A stretch of 64,000 bases of DNA from Streptomyces roseoviridis (GCF_039535235.1 NZ_BAAAWU010000001.1:806001-870000); one strand, 5' to 3'. Counted from the stretch's first letter, positions 7,644 through 16,373 are shown. Numbers and translations: made by a program. Notes: a model not told the origin generated them from the sequence alone.

Positions 7644-8006
7644 TTACGCGGCGGCCGCCTTCGTCAACAGCTGCCCCATGGCCGCCAGCACGGCGGGCTC
7701 GACCCGGTAGTACACCCAGGTGCCGCGCCGCTCGGAGGACAGCAGCCCGGCCTCCTTCAGCTTCTTCAGGTGGTGCGAGACCGTGGGCTGGGAGACGCCG
7801 ACGTCGGAGATGTCGCACACGCACGCCTCCCCGCCCTCGTGCGAGGCGACCGCGGCGAACAGCCGCAGGCGCACCGGGTCGCCGAGGGCCTTGAACATCT
7901 TCGCCGTCCGCTCCGCCTCCTCCGCCGTCAGCGGTCGCTCGGTCAGCGGCGGGCAGCACGGCTCGACCTCGGGCTGGAGCAGCGGCAACACCTCGGCATT
8001 CGACAT
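7644..8006 (-). CDS. ArsR-family metalloregulator, second copy
   Basis: A 120-residue winged-helix repressor with the canonical sensor motif EACVCDI in alpha-3 (compare ELCVCDL), an additional N-terminal Cys pair EPCCPPL, and the DNA-reading helix SQPTVSHHLKKLKEAGLLSS. It should sense As(III)/Sb(III) and release DNA. The ATG at 8006 is only a few nucleotides from the candidate operator and has no clear ribosome site, so translation may start from a leaderless or very short-leader mRNA. It diverges from the flavoprotein at 8240 and formerly drove the decayed acetyltransferase. Confidence 0.92.
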   Translation of the reverse strand: MSNAEVLPLLQPEVEPCCPPLTERPLTAEEAERTAKMFKALGDPVRLRLFAAVASHEGGEACVCDISDVGVSQPTVSHHLKKLKEAGLLSSERRGTWVYYRVEPAVLAAMGQLLTKAAAA

Positions 8007-8029
8007 ACGTCTATGTTGACACACGTCAA
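8007..8029. promoter_or_regulatory. Candidate ArsR box at the second arsR
   Basis: The 14-mer ACGTCTATGTTGAC (8007-8020) runs into TTGAC-ACAC-GTCAA (8016-8029), a perfect 5-bp-arm palindrome, immediately upstream of the arsR ATG. The same 14-mer recurs at 8156-8169 on the flavoprotein side. Identity by position and repetition only. Confidence 0.6.
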
Positions 8030-8155
8030 ACCAACAGGGCAGGGGCCGCCGGACACCGGTCGGACCGGCGGCCAGGAGGGGACCGCCCCTCCGGAGCCGC
8101 CCCCTCGACCCCACCGTCCCGGCGTACTCCCCTCACCGACCGGTCGTTTCGATGA

Positions 8156-8180
8156 ACGTCTATGTTGACGTCCATCTATG
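8156..8180. promoter_or_regulatory. Second copy of the ArsR box, flavoprotein promoter
   Basis: ACGTCTATGTTGAC recurs exactly, in the same orientation, followed by GTCCATCTATGT, 71 bp before the flavoprotein ATG. Two identical sites flanking the divergent intergenic region imply that one ArsR controls both genes. A TTGACG at 8165-8170 could also serve as a -35 element, which would place the repressor over the promoter. Confidence 0.6.
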
Positions 8181-8239
8181 TCCGGTGCCATGCTGAAGGC
8201 GCAAGAGATCGACGAACGTCGAAACAAAGGGGACTCGTC

Positions 8240-9619
8240 ATGAACGTCACCGCCACCGAGCAGCTGCCCGTCGTGGTCATCGGAGCCGGTCCGGCCGGTC
8301 TGGCCGCCGCTGCCCACCTCGTCGACCGGGGTCTGGAGCCGCTGGTCCTGGAGGCCGGGGCGCAGGCGGGCGCGGCGGTGCGCGAGTGGTCGCACGTGCG
8401 ACTGTTCTCCCCCTGGGGCGAGGTCACCGACCCGGCCGCCGAGAAGCTCCTCGCGCCGACCGGCTGGGTGAAGCCCGACGCGGCGACCTACCCGACCGGC
8501 GGCGACTGGGCGGAGACGTACCTGGAGCCGCTGGCCGGCGTCCTCGGTGACAGGGTCCGCCTCGGCGCCAGGGTCACCGGCGTCTCCCGCGCGGGCCGGG
8601 ACCGGATCGTCGACGCCGACCGGGAGACCCAGCCCTTCGTCGTCCACCTCACGTACGCCGACGGACGCGAGGAGCGGCTGTTCGCCCGCGCGGTGATCGA
8701 CGCCTCCGGCACGTGGTCCACTCCGAGCCCGGCGGGCGCCTCCGGTCTGCCGGCGCTCGGCGAGAAGGCCGCAGCCGACCGCGTCTCCTACCGCGTCCCC
8801 GACCTCGGCGACCCCGCCGTGCGCGCCCGTTACGCGGGCAGGCGCACCGCCGTGATCGGCTCCGGCGCCTCCGCGTTCACCGCCCTCGCCCTTCTCGCGG
8901 ACCTGGCCGGGTCCGAGGACGGCGCGGGGACGAAGGCGGTGTGGATCCTGCGCCGGGGCATCTCCGGTTCCACCTTCGGCGGCGGCGCCGCCGACCAGCT
9001 GCCCGCCCGCGGCGCCCTCGGCCTCGCGGCCAAGGCCGCCGTCGACGACGGTCACGCCGACGCCGTCACCGGCTTCCGCACGGAGGCGATCGAGCGCGCC
9101 GACGACGGCCGCCTGGTCCTGGTCGCGGAGGACGGCCGCCGCCTCGACCCGGTCGACGAGGTCGTCGTCCTCACCGGCTTCCGCCCCGACCTCTCGTTCC
9201 TCTCCGAGCTCCGCCTCGGCCTCGACGAGCGCCTCCAGGCCCCCGTCGCCCTCGCCCCGCTCATCGACCCCAACCAGCACTCCTGCGGCACCGTCTACCC
9301 CCACGGCGTGAACGAGCTCTCGCACCCGGAGCAGGGCGTCTACCTGGTCGGCATGAAGTCCTACGGCCGCGCGCCGACCTTCCTCGCCCTCACCGGCTAC
9401 GAGCAGGTCCGCTCCGTCGTGGCCGCCATCGCCGGCGACCGCGAGTCCGCCGAACGCGTCGAGCTCGTCCTGCCCGAGACCGGGGTCTGCGGCGGCGCCG
9501 GCCTCTTCGACCAGCCCCGGACCGACGAGGCGACCGAGGCGGGCGGCGGCTGCTGCGCCCCCGCCCCGGCGCTGATCCAGCTCGGCACCGCGGCCCCGGC
9601 ACCGTCCTGCGGCTCGTGA
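8240..9619 (+). CDS. FAD-dependent NAD(P)-binding oxidoreductase with Cys-rich tail
   Basis: A 459-residue flavoprotein: VVVIGAGPAGLAAAAHLVDR (FAD, residues 11-30), a second Rossmann motif TAVIGSGASAFTALALLADL (about 208-227), and VVLTGFRPD (about 308). The tail is unusual: GVCGG, then GGGCCAPAP, then a terminal CGS, giving at least four cysteines that could bind As(III) or receive electrons. ATG chosen for AAAGGGG upstream. It diverges from arsR and shares its operator-like repeat, so it is probably arsenic-induced. The substrate is unknown. Confidence 0.82.
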   Translation: MNVTATEQLPVVVIGAGPAGLAAAAHLVDRGLEPLVLEAGAQAGAAVREWSHVRLFSPWGEVTDPAAEKLLAPTGWVKPDAATYPTGGDWAETYLEPLAGVLGDRVRLGARVTGVSRAGRDRIVDADRETQPFVVHLTYADGREERLFARAVIDASGTWSTPSPAGASGLPALGEKAAADRVSYRVPDLGDPAVRARYAGRRTAVIGSGASAFTALALLADLAGSEDGAGTKAVWILRRGISGSTFGGGAADQLPARGALGLAAKAAVDDGHADAVTGFRTEAIERADDGRLVLVAEDGRRLDPVDEVVVLTGFRPDLSFLSELRLGLDERLQAPVALAPLIDPNQHSCGTVYPHGVNELSHPEQGVYLVGMKSYGRAPTFLALTGYEQVRSVVAAIAGDRESAERVELVLPETGVCGGAGLFDQPRTDEATEAGGGCCAPAPALIQLGTAAPAPSCGS

Positions 9620-9641
9620 CCGAACGGAACACCCGCTGAGC

Positions 9642-9676
9642 GGGGCCGCGACCGGGCGGGGGCCGGTCGCGGCCCC
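9642..9676 (+). terminator. Terminator hairpin after the flavoprotein
   Basis: A perfect 14-bp stem: GGGGCCGCGACCGG (9642-9655), a 7-nt loop, CCGGTCGCGGCCCC (9663-9676). There is no T-tract, as is common in Streptomyces. It starts a few bases after the stop at 9619 and overlaps the broken start of the MFS remnant. Confidence 0.7.
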
Positions 9677-9682
9677 CGGGCC

Positions 9683-10147
9683 GTGCTGCCCGCCCTCTGT
9701 GCCCCGCAGATCACGGGCTGGGGCGTCGTCTCCTACGCCTTCCCCGTGCTCAATCCCGGGATCGCCCGCGCGACCGGCTGGTCGACCAGCATGACGTCGG
9801 CCGCCTTCTCCCTCGCCGTGATCACCTCCGGCATCGCCGGAATACTGGTCGGCAAGGCCATCGACCACCGCGGGCCCCGCACGGTGATGACGGCGGGCTC
9901 CGTCGCGGGCGTCGTGAGTCCCGTCGTCGTCGCGGGGGCGCCGAACCCGCCGGTCTTCTTCACCGGCTGGCCGCTGGCCGGCCTCGCCATGGCGGCCACG
10001 TTCCACCAGCCCGCGTTCGCCGCCCTCACCCGCTCCTTCGCCCCCGACCACGTCCGCGCCCTCACGGTCGTCACCCTCGACGGCGGACCGGCCTCCACCG
10101 CCTTCGCGGCCGGCACCTCCACCTCCCACGCAGAACGAGCACGCTGA
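9683..10147 (+). pseudogene. Truncated MFS transporter
   Basis: About 154 codons match the N-terminal part of a 12-helix MFS carrier: VLPALCAPQITGWGVVSYAF (helix 1), GKAIDHRGPRTVMTAGS (the conserved loop 2-3 pattern) and TFHQPAFAALTRSFAP (helices 4-5). Intact relatives continue with about 250 more residues. Here homology dissolves after ALTVVTLDGGPAST and the frame stops. The 5' end runs into a terminator hairpin with no ribosome site. It is a remnant, perhaps of an efflux gene of the arsenic island. Confidence 0.75.
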
Positions 10148-10180
10148 TCACGCCGAACCGGCACCGGCACCCGTTCTCGG

Positions 10181-10876
10181 TCAGGACTCGGGCGCGGGCG
10201 ACGTCCCCGGGGCGCCCGGCGCACGGACACGGCGTCCGGTCACCCGGCGAGGGGCGAGCACGACGACGGTGTCCCGTCCCTCGTCCGCCCACGGTGTCGA
10301 GTACGCGGCTTCCCTGAGAGCCCGGGCCGCGGCCGGGTCCGACACCGTGCGCGCGGGTCCGACGACGAGCACGCTCCAGCCCTGGCTGAACGCCTCGTCC
10401 GCGTGGTCCTCCTCGAAGGCGATCGCCGCGCCGGCAGCGGCCGCCCGGCCGAGCGGCGCGTCCTGCGCGGTCATGAACACCAGTTCTCCGCCCACGACCT
10501 GGTAGTTCACGGGGTAGATCTCCGGCCCGTCGCTTCCGGTGACGGCGACGCGGCCGACACCGTGGTCGGCGAGCAGCGCCCAGCACTCCTGCTCGTCGAT
10601 GGTGTCCATCCGGGCGTGATAGGCGGCCCGGCCACGTCCGGGCCCGAACTCCGCGGTGTAACCGGTCAGGTCCTGAACGGTGGTCTCCAGGGCGTTCGCG
10701 AGCCGTACCAGGAACTCGATCCCGGGGGAAGGCAGTTGCTCCTCAAGGAGGTCGATGTACCCCGGCGTGGATCCGGCCCGTGCGGCCACCTCCTCGCGGG
10801 ACAGGCCGAGATGGGCTCGCCTGGCCTCGACGCGGCGGCCGAGGTCGCTCATGTGGTGCGGGGCAGCGGAGTTCAT
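10181..10876 (-). CDS. XRE helix-turn-helix plus PPOX (FMN-binding split barrel) fusion
   Basis: A 231-residue protein. Residues about 10-66 form an XRE-type HTH (RRVEARRAHLGLSREEVAAR then GSTPGYIDLLE). Residues about 85-215 form a pyridoxamine-5'-phosphate-oxidase-like split barrel (ALLADHGVGRVAVTG, IYPVNYQVVGGELVFMTA). Such proteins may use a flavin or deazaflavin to sense redox state while binding DNA. The ATG at 10876 overlaps the stop of the upstream USP gene (ATGA); an internal Met eight codons in is an alternative start. Confidence 0.85.
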   Translation of the reverse strand: MNSAAPHHMSDLGRRVEARRAHLGLSREEVAARAGSTPGYIDLLEEQLPSPGIEFLVRLANALETTVQDLTGYTAEFGPGRGRAAYHARMDTIDEQECWALLADHGVGRVAVTGSDGPEIYPVNYQVVGGELVFMTAQDAPLGRAAAAGAAIAFEEDHADEAFSQGWSVLVVGPARTVSDPAAARALREAAYSTPWADEGRDTVVVLAPRRVTGRRVRAPGAPGTSPAPES

Positions 10877-11799
10877 GGCTGCTCTCCCTCCGAGGGAGCG
10901 TGGTGGTGCTGGGGGACGACGGCGACCGGGCAGGAGGCGTGGTGCAGCGCCCGGTGCGCGACCCTGCCGAGCTCCAGGCCGACCAGGCGGCCCTGGCGTC
11001 GCGCCCCGACGACCAGCAGGTCGGCGGCGGCGGAGCGGTCGGTCAGCACCCGGTGCGCGGAACCCTCGACGGTGCTCCTGCGCAGCCGGACGCGGGGGAA
11101 TTCGCGCACCAGCGGGTCGAGGACCTTGTCGAGGAGCTCGGAGGCCCGGTGCTCGAAGTACGTGCGGGGCTCGCCGCTCAGCAGCGGGTGCTCGACCGGT
11201 TCGTGGGCGGGGCGTCGCCATGTGCGCACGACATCGAGTTCCGCGTCCCGGACCGCCGCCTCACGGAAGGCGAACCTGACGGCCGGTGCGTCCACGTCGT
11301 GATCGCCGATGCCCAGCAGGATCCGCTGATGGCGTGCTCGCAGGGCGTACCGGTCCCCGCGGACGACGACGACCGGGCCGTGGGCCCGGGCGGCCACGAC
11401 GAGGCCGACGGAGCCGAGCAGCAGGTCGGCCAGCTCTCCCCGCCCACGGGAGCCGACGACGAGGACCATGGCGTCCTGCCCCTCACGGAGCAGGGCGCCG
11501 GAGGCGTCCTCGGCGAGGACGTCCGCGCTGACGGCGAGTCCAGGAGCACGGCGCCGGGCACGGTCCGCGGCCGTGCCGACGATGTTCTCCGCGAGGACCT
11601 GGCCCGAGGGCCGGTCCGTGGTCCAGGCCGGCACGGCGCCCTCGTACCGCTCCCACAGAGAGGCGTGCACGATGCGCAGCGGGTGTCCGTGCCGTACCGC
11701 TTCGTCGACTGCCCAGTCCAGAGCCGTGAGGCTCGCGTCGGAACCGTCGACGCCCACCACCACGGGGGCTGCCGCCACAGTCGATGCCATCGTCCCCAC
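10873..11799 (-). CDS. Universal stress protein, tandem UspA domains
   Basis: A 308-residue protein with two UspA domains (VVVGVDGSDASLTALDWAVD; VVGSRGRGELADLLLGSVG; then ILLGIGDHDVDAPAVRFA; VVGARRQGRLVGLELGRVAH). The start is GTG at 11799 or ATG at 11790; the latter loses three residues. A DevR-like palindrome at 11858-11873 lies about 60 bp upstream, the right place for activation. It is followed by the XRE-PPOX gene with a 4-bp overlap. Confidence 0.92.
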   Translation of the reverse strand: MGTMASTVAAAPVVVGVDGSDASLTALDWAVDEAVRHGHPLRIVHASLWERYEGAVPAWTTDRPSGQVLAENIVGTAADRARRRAPGLAVSADVLAEDASGALLREGQDAMVLVVGSRGRGELADLLLGSVGLVVAARAHGPVVVVRGDRYALRARHQRILLGIGDHDVDAPAVRFAFREAAVRDAELDVVRTWRRPAHEPVEHPLLSGEPRTYFEHRASELLDKVLDPLVREFPRVRLRRSTVEGSAHRVLTDRSAAADLLVVGARRQGRLVGLELGRVAHRALHHASCPVAVVPQHHHAPSEGEQP

Positions 11800-11857
11800 C
11801 GCCTTTCGAGTGCCAGGTGGATCACTGCCACGCTCGCACCGGACGCGATGCCCCGGT

Positions 11858-11873
11858 AGGGCCGGTCGGTCCT
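11858..11873. promoter_or_regulatory. DevR-like palindrome upstream of USP/XRE-PPOX operon
   Basis: AGGGCCGGTCGGTCCT fits AGGnCCGnnCGGnCCT and differs at one position from GGGnCnnnnGnCCC. It is centred about 66 bp before the USP start. It is weaker evidence than the site at 2762, but the position is favourable. Confidence 0.4.
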
Positions 11874-12010
11874 GTCATCGGCCCACCCGGTCCCGCGTCG
11901 CGGCGGAGCCGGGTGCGGAAGCGGCGAACGCCGCCGGCTCGCCACGCACCAGGGCTGACCAGTCCTTGCCAGACCCGGTGCGGCCCTCGCGCGGCCGACC
12001 TCGACGGGGT

Positions 12011-12280
12011 TCAGCGCCGCGGCGCAGCCGCTTCCGCTCCGGAGTCCGCGAAGTGGTGGACACGCGCGTCGGGGCCGGGAAAGACCAGGCTGACCCGGCC
12101 GGTGTCCGACCAACGGACGTCGTAGGGCGGGGTCCCGTCAGCATGATGCAGCCCGACGATCTCACCGTCGCGCCCCGCGTCATCGATGGTCGCGCCGCCG
12201 ATGATCAGCCGGTCGCCGACGTGGGCCCACAGACCGGCGCGGTCCTCGTCCCGCGCGGATCGTGCTCCGGTCCCGGTCAT
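12011..12280 (-). CDS. DUF1918 domain protein
   Basis: An 89-residue protein. The C-terminal 60 residues are DUF1918, a small SH3-like domain: VGDRLIIGGATIDDAGRDGE, IVGLHHADGTPPYDVRWSD, LVFPGPDARV. Its biochemical role is unknown; it is often encoded beside stress genes. The ATG at 12280 is preceded by GGGAGGTGAGGACC, a strong ribosome site. It diverges from the ABC transporter and shares candidate DevR boxes with it. Confidence 0.85.
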   Translation of the reverse strand: MTGTGARSARDEDRAGLWAHVGDRLIIGGATIDDAGRDGEIVGLHHADGTPPYDVRWSDTGRVSLVFPGPDARVHHFADSGAEAAAPRR

Positions 12281-12392
12281 GGTCCTCACCTCCCGGAGCG
12301 AGAGCGGGGCACCGGTGTCCCGGATCTCCGCGATGTCTCCGCGCTCTGCGGCTCCTCCCTTCACCCTGCGGGCGAGCCGGCGTGGCCCACAG

Positions 12393-12427
12393 GGGCCAAC
12401 GGTCCCGGAAGGGGACCGTTCGGCACT
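12393..12427. promoter_or_regulatory. Pair of DevR-like boxes between DUF1918 and ABC transporter
   Basis: GGGCCAACGGTCCC (12393-12406) fits GGGnCnnnnGnCCC. GGGACCGTTCGGCACT (12412-12427) fits the longer RGGnCCGnnCGGnCCY pattern with one mismatch. They are spaced about two helical turns apart, which is typical of paired dimer sites, and lie between divergent starts at 12280 and 12477. Confidence 0.42.
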
Positions 12428-12476
12428 CAACGGTGGCCTGGTCGGCCGTGGCCGTCCCGTCCGCCCGGGGGCTCGT

Positions 12477-13226
12477 ATGGAACACATGAACAGCGACCGA
12501 CCCCTCATGGTCGCCACCGGAGTCCGCAAGATCTACCGGACCGGCTCGGTGGCGGTCACCGCCCTCGACGATCTGGATCTCGTCGTGCGCCATGGAGAGC
12601 TCGTGGCGGTCATGGGTCCCTCCGGGTCCGGGAAGACCACTCTGTTGAACTGTCTGTCCGGGCTCGACGACATCGACGGCGGCCGGGTGGAGATCGACGG
12701 CCACGACCTCTTCGCGATGTCGGACGCCGCCCGCACCGAGCACCGCGCGCGCACCATGGGCTTCGTCTTCCAGGCGTTCAACCTCATCCCGGTCTTCTCG
12801 GCCGTGGAGAACGTCGAACTCCCCCTGCTGCTCGTGGGCACCCGGCCCCGAGAGGCCAGGCGCCGGGCACTGGCCATGCTCGAACGGGTCGGTCTCGGCC
12901 ACCGGGTCGAGCACCGCCCCAGCGAGATGTCCGGCGGTGAGCAGCAGCGGGTGACGATCGCCCGTGCCCTCGCCGGACGGCCGGCCATCGTGTGGGCCGA
13001 CGAGCCGACCGGCAACCTCGACACCGCCATGGCCGACCAGGTCATGGACCTGCTGTGCGAACTCAACCGGGACGAGGGCCAGACGATCGTCCTGGTCACC
13101 CATGACAGCGCCATCGGCGCCCGCGTCCCCCGGCTCATCCGGATGCGCGACGGGCGGCTGGTCGACGACCGCCGGCAGCTCGTCCCCGCGACGGACCCGG
13201 CCAACGCCCCATCCAGGGACCGATGA
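12477..13226 (+). CDS. ABC transporter ATPase, MacB/LolD type
   Basis: A 249-residue ATPase partner of the following FtsX-like permease. Walker A GPSGSGKTT lies at 47-55, signature MSGGEQQRV near 151, Walker B IVWADEPTGNLD near 171 and switch His in VLVTHDS. This is the subclass that drives mechanotransmission or lipoprotein/peptide extrusion rather than import. The start is ATG at 12477 (GGGGG 5 nt upstream) or at 12486. It overlaps the permease start by 4 bp. Divergent DUF1918 and DevR-like boxes tie it to the stress block. Confidence 0.92.
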   Translation: MEHMNSDRPLMVATGVRKIYRTGSVAVTALDDLDLVVRHGELVAVMGPSGSGKTTLLNCLSGLDDIDGGRVEIDGHDLFAMSDAARTEHRARTMGFVFQAFNLIPVFSAVENVELPLLLVGTRPREARRRALAMLERVGLGHRVEHRPSEMSGGEQQRVTIARALAGRPAIVWADEPTGNLDTAMADQVMDLLCELNRDEGQTIVLVTHDSAIGARVPRLIRMRDGRLVDDRRQLVPATDPANAPSRDR

Positions 13227-16162
13227 TGTATCCGAACCTGTTGGCCCCGCTGCTCATCGTCCTCGCACTCGCTCTGGCGGCACTGGTACTGGTCGCCGTC
13301 CGGCAGCCGGTGTCCCGTCGGCTGGCCTTCCGGCAACTCGCCCGGCGGCGCACCGAGGCCGCGCTCGTGATCGGCGGATCGGTGCTCGGGACGGCCATCA
13401 TCGTCGGCGCCCTGGTCGTCGGTGACACCCTGAACTTCTCCGTACGCCAGGAGGCGTACCGGACCCTGGGCCCGGTGGACGAGCGCGTCGTCGCACCGCC
13501 CGGACCGGCCGGCCGTACGGTCGCCGAGCGGCTGGCCGTCCTGGAGGGCGATGCCGATGTCGACGGCGTGCTGACCGCCCGGGCCACGCAGGCGTCGGCC
13601 GTCTCGCGCCTGGACGGCCGGACGGTCGCCGAACCCCGTGTGCTGGCGTGGCAGATGGACTTCGACAAGGCATCGGGCTTCGGCGCCGCGGGCGGGAAGT
13701 CCGGGATCGAGGGCCCGGATCCCCAGCCCGGCGAGGTCGTGATCAACGCGCCGCTGGCGCAGTCGCTGCGGGTCGGAGCGGGGCAGTCGATCACGCTCTA
13801 TCTGTTCGGCACGCCGCACACCTTCCGGGTGGACCGTGTGGTGCCGGAGCAGGGCCTCGCTGGCGTGGGCCTGGGCGGCAGGCTGAACCGTGACGCCTTC
13901 CTGGCCCCGGGCACCCTGGACGCCGCGGCCCGAGCCGCCGGCGCGGAGCCGCGCTCGGTCACCTTCGTGTCCAACCGCGGGGGTGTCGAGGGCGGTGACG
14001 CCCTGACGTCGCAGGTCACCTCGGACATCCGCCAGGCCCTGGGCCCGCTCGCGGACCGGACCGCGATCGAGACGCCCAAGCACACCGTGCTGCGCGACGC
14101 CCAGCAGGCCGGAGACTCCCTCGGCGCCCTGTTCCTGATGATCGGCAGTTTCAGCATCATCGCGGGCGCGCTGCTGCTGGTGAACATCTTCGTCATGCTG
14201 GGCGAGGAGCGGAAGGCCCAGATGGGCATGGTCCGCGCGATCGGCATGAAGCGGTCCCGCCTGGTCGCGTCGTTCACCGTCGAGGGAGCCGCCTACGCGC
14301 TGCTGTCGGCGCTGCCGGGCGTGGCCATCGGAGTGGCCGTCGGATGGGGTGTCGCCGTGGTGGCGGCGGAGATCTTCCAGGGCTGGTCGGTCGGTGGCAG
14401 CAGCATCCGGATCGCCTTCGCCGTCACGCCCACCAGCATCCTCAACGGCGCGGCCATGGGGCTGCTCATCGCCTTCGCCGCGATCCTCGCGACCAGCGTC
14501 CGGATCAGCAGGTTCAACATCATCGCGGCCATCCGCGACCTGCCCGCGACGCCCGGGCGGGGGCCGCGCCGCCGACTGCTCGTGGTGTCCTCCGTCCTTG
14601 CGGTCCTGTGCGCGCTCGTGGCGGTTCCGGCGGTGGCACGGAGCCAGCCCGACGCGACCTACCTGATGCCGGCGCTCGCCCTGGCCTTCGCCACTCCGGC
14701 GCTGCTGCGCCTCCTCCCCCGGCACACGGTCACGACCCTCGTGGCGGGCGGTGTCCTCGCCTGGACGCTGCTGGCACCGGTCGTACGTCCCCGGATCTTC
14801 GACACGCCGTCGATGTCCGTGTACGTCATCCAGGGCGCCCTGGCCGCCTTCTCGGCGGTGGTGCTCGTCAGCGACAACCAGAAGACGCTGCTCCGCCCCG
14901 TGCGGCGGCTCCTGGAGCGGCCGTCGGAGTCGGGGCTGGCGGCGCGGCTGGCGGTCGCCTATCCGCTGGCGAAGCGGTTCCGTACGGGTGCGACGCTGGT
15001 GATGTACACGCTGATCGTGTTCGTCCTCGTCCTCCTGACGGAGATCTCCGGGGTCCTGCGCGCCGGAGTCGACGGAGTCGTCCGCGACGCCACGTCCGGC
15101 TACTCCCTGCGGCTCGACTACAACCCCCAGGTCGCGGGCGACCGGCTGATCGCCGATCTGCGGGGCGGCCCGTCGGCCGACGGCATCGCCACCGTGGCAC
15201 CGCTGCTCAACGCCTCCGGCCGGGCCACCGATCCCGGGAACCGCAGCACTCAGCCGCTCGACGTCGCCGCCGTCGGCGTCCCCGACGGCGCGATCACCGG
15301 CATCACCTTCCGGGAGCGGCTGCCCGGCCTGGGAGACGACCCCGCGGTGTGGCAGGCACTCGCCACCGATCCTCGACTCGTCGTCGTCGACGGCTTCTTC
15401 GGGAGCACCGGCGGCCCGGCAGGTGACTACTACGACCCCGGCGACACCCTCACCGTCACGGACCCACGGACCGGACGCAGCGAACGGAAGGTGATCGCGG
15501 GTGTGCTCAGCAACGGCATGGTCTTCTACCCGGGCACCGGTGCCAGTTCGACGACCTACCCTGTGGTGATGGGCGAGCGGGGCATGCGCGAACTGTTCGA
15601 CGACCAGGCCCAGAGCGCCTCCGCCCTCGTCAGCACCCGCCCCGGGACCTCCCCCGACGCCCTGGCGACCCAACTCCAGGGCGAGCAGCTGGCGTCCAGC
15701 CTGGTCGCCACGCCGATCGCCTCCGAGATCCGCCACCAGTTCGACGCCAGCACCGCCTTCTTCCGCCTCATGCAGGGCTTCCTCGCCCTCGGCCTCGGCG
15801 TGGGCATCACCGGCCTCGGCGTGGTCATGGTCCGGGCCGTACGCGAACGCCGCCGCACCATCGGCATCCTGCGGGCCCTCGGCTTCCGGGCACGGACCCT
15901 CCGACGCTCCTTCCTCGCGGAGAGCGCCTTCGTCGCCGCGGAGGGAATCGTCCTCGGATCCGTGCTGGGCGTCCTCACCACCTGGCTCATGTACCACAAC
16001 AGCGCGGCCTTCGCGGGTCTCGAAGGCGGGTTCCCCGTCGAGTGGAGCAGCATCGTCGGCCTGGCCGCGGCCACGTTCGCCGCGTCACTCCTGGCCACCG
16101 TGGGCCCGGCCCGCCGGGCCGCCGCCATCCGGCCCGCACGCGCGGTCCGGGTCGCGGAGTGA
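13223..16162 (+). CDS. FtsX-family ABC permease, large
   Basis: A 979-residue permease. An N-terminal helix (residues about 5-27) and a long extracytoplasmic domain precede the first FtsX module (about 305-440: GALFLMIGSFSIIAGALLLV then VMLGEERKAQMGMVRAIGMK). After further hydrophobic segments and a second external domain comes the second module at the C-terminus (about 845-975: VMVRAVRERRRTIGILRALG). The duplicated FtsX layout is that of MacB-like/LolE-like exporters of unknown substrate. ATG overlaps the ATPase stop (ATGA). Confidence 0.9.
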   Translation: MMYPNLLAPLLIVLALALAALVLVAVRQPVSRRLAFRQLARRRTEAALVIGGSVLGTAIIVGALVVGDTLNFSVRQEAYRTLGPVDERVVAPPGPAGRTVAERLAVLEGDADVDGVLTARATQASAVSRLDGRTVAEPRVLAWQMDFDKASGFGAAGGKSGIEGPDPQPGEVVINAPLAQSLRVGAGQSITLYLFGTPHTFRVDRVVPEQGLAGVGLGGRLNRDAFLAPGTLDAAARAAGAEPRSVTFVSNRGGVEGGDALTSQVTSDIRQALGPLADRTAIETPKHTVLRDAQQAGDSLGALFLMIGSFSIIAGALLLVNIFVMLGEERKAQMGMVRAIGMKRSRLVASFTVEGAAYALLSALPGVAIGVAVGWGVAVVAAEIFQGWSVGGSSIRIAFAVTPTSILNGAAMGLLIAFAAILATSVRISRFNIIAAIRDLPATPGRGPRRRLLVVSSVLAVLCALVAVPAVARSQPDATYLMPALALAFATPALLRLLPRHTVTTLVAGGVLAWTLLAPVVRPRIFDTPSMSVYVIQGALAAFSAVVLVSDNQKTLLRPVRRLLERPSESGLAARLAVAYPLAKRFRTGATLVMYTLIVFVLVLLTEISGVLRAGVDGVVRDATSGYSLRLDYNPQVAGDRLIADLRGGPSADGIATVAPLLNASGRATDPGNRSTQPLDVAAVGVPDGAITGITFRERLPGLGDDPAVWQALATDPRLVVVDGFFGSTGGPAGDYYDPGDTLTVTDPRTGRSERKVIAGVLSNGMVFYPGTGASSTTYPVVMGERGMRELFDDQAQSASALVSTRPGTSPDALATQLQGEQLASSLVATPIASEIRHQFDASTAFFRLMQGFLALGLGVGITGLGVVMVRAVRERRRTIGILRALGFRARTLRRSFLAESAFVAAEGIVLGSVLGVLTTWLMYHNSAAFAGLEGGFPVEWSSIVGLAAATFAASLLATVGPARRAAAIRPARAVRVAE

Positions 16163-16248
16163 CTCCGCGGCCCGGCCCAGCGCGATCATGGTCCCCGCTG
16201 ACGCGGTCAAGACGGGTAGGTCCCCAACTGGTCCCCAAAAACGATCTC

Positions 16249-16280
16249 GAGGCCGTATCGAGTACTTCCGATACGGCCTC
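16249..16280. terminator. Bidirectional terminator hairpin by tRNA-Pro
   Basis: A perfect 12-bp stem: GAGGCCGTATCG (16249-16260), 8-nt loop, CGATACGGCCTC (16269-16280). It can end both the rightward permease transcript and the leftward tRNA transcript. Just left of it the 9-mer GGTCCCCAA occurs twice, 11 bp apart (16219-16240). Confidence 0.7.
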
Positions 16281-16299
16281 CGACCTGCGTAAAAGCAAG

Positions 16300-16373
<74 letters not shown>

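Noticed and set aside
12533..15997. A 1,154-codon antisense frame opposite the ABC transporter
   Set aside because: Composition (His/Arg/Gly/Asp rich) and lack of motifs show it is a shadow of the ATPase and permease genes.
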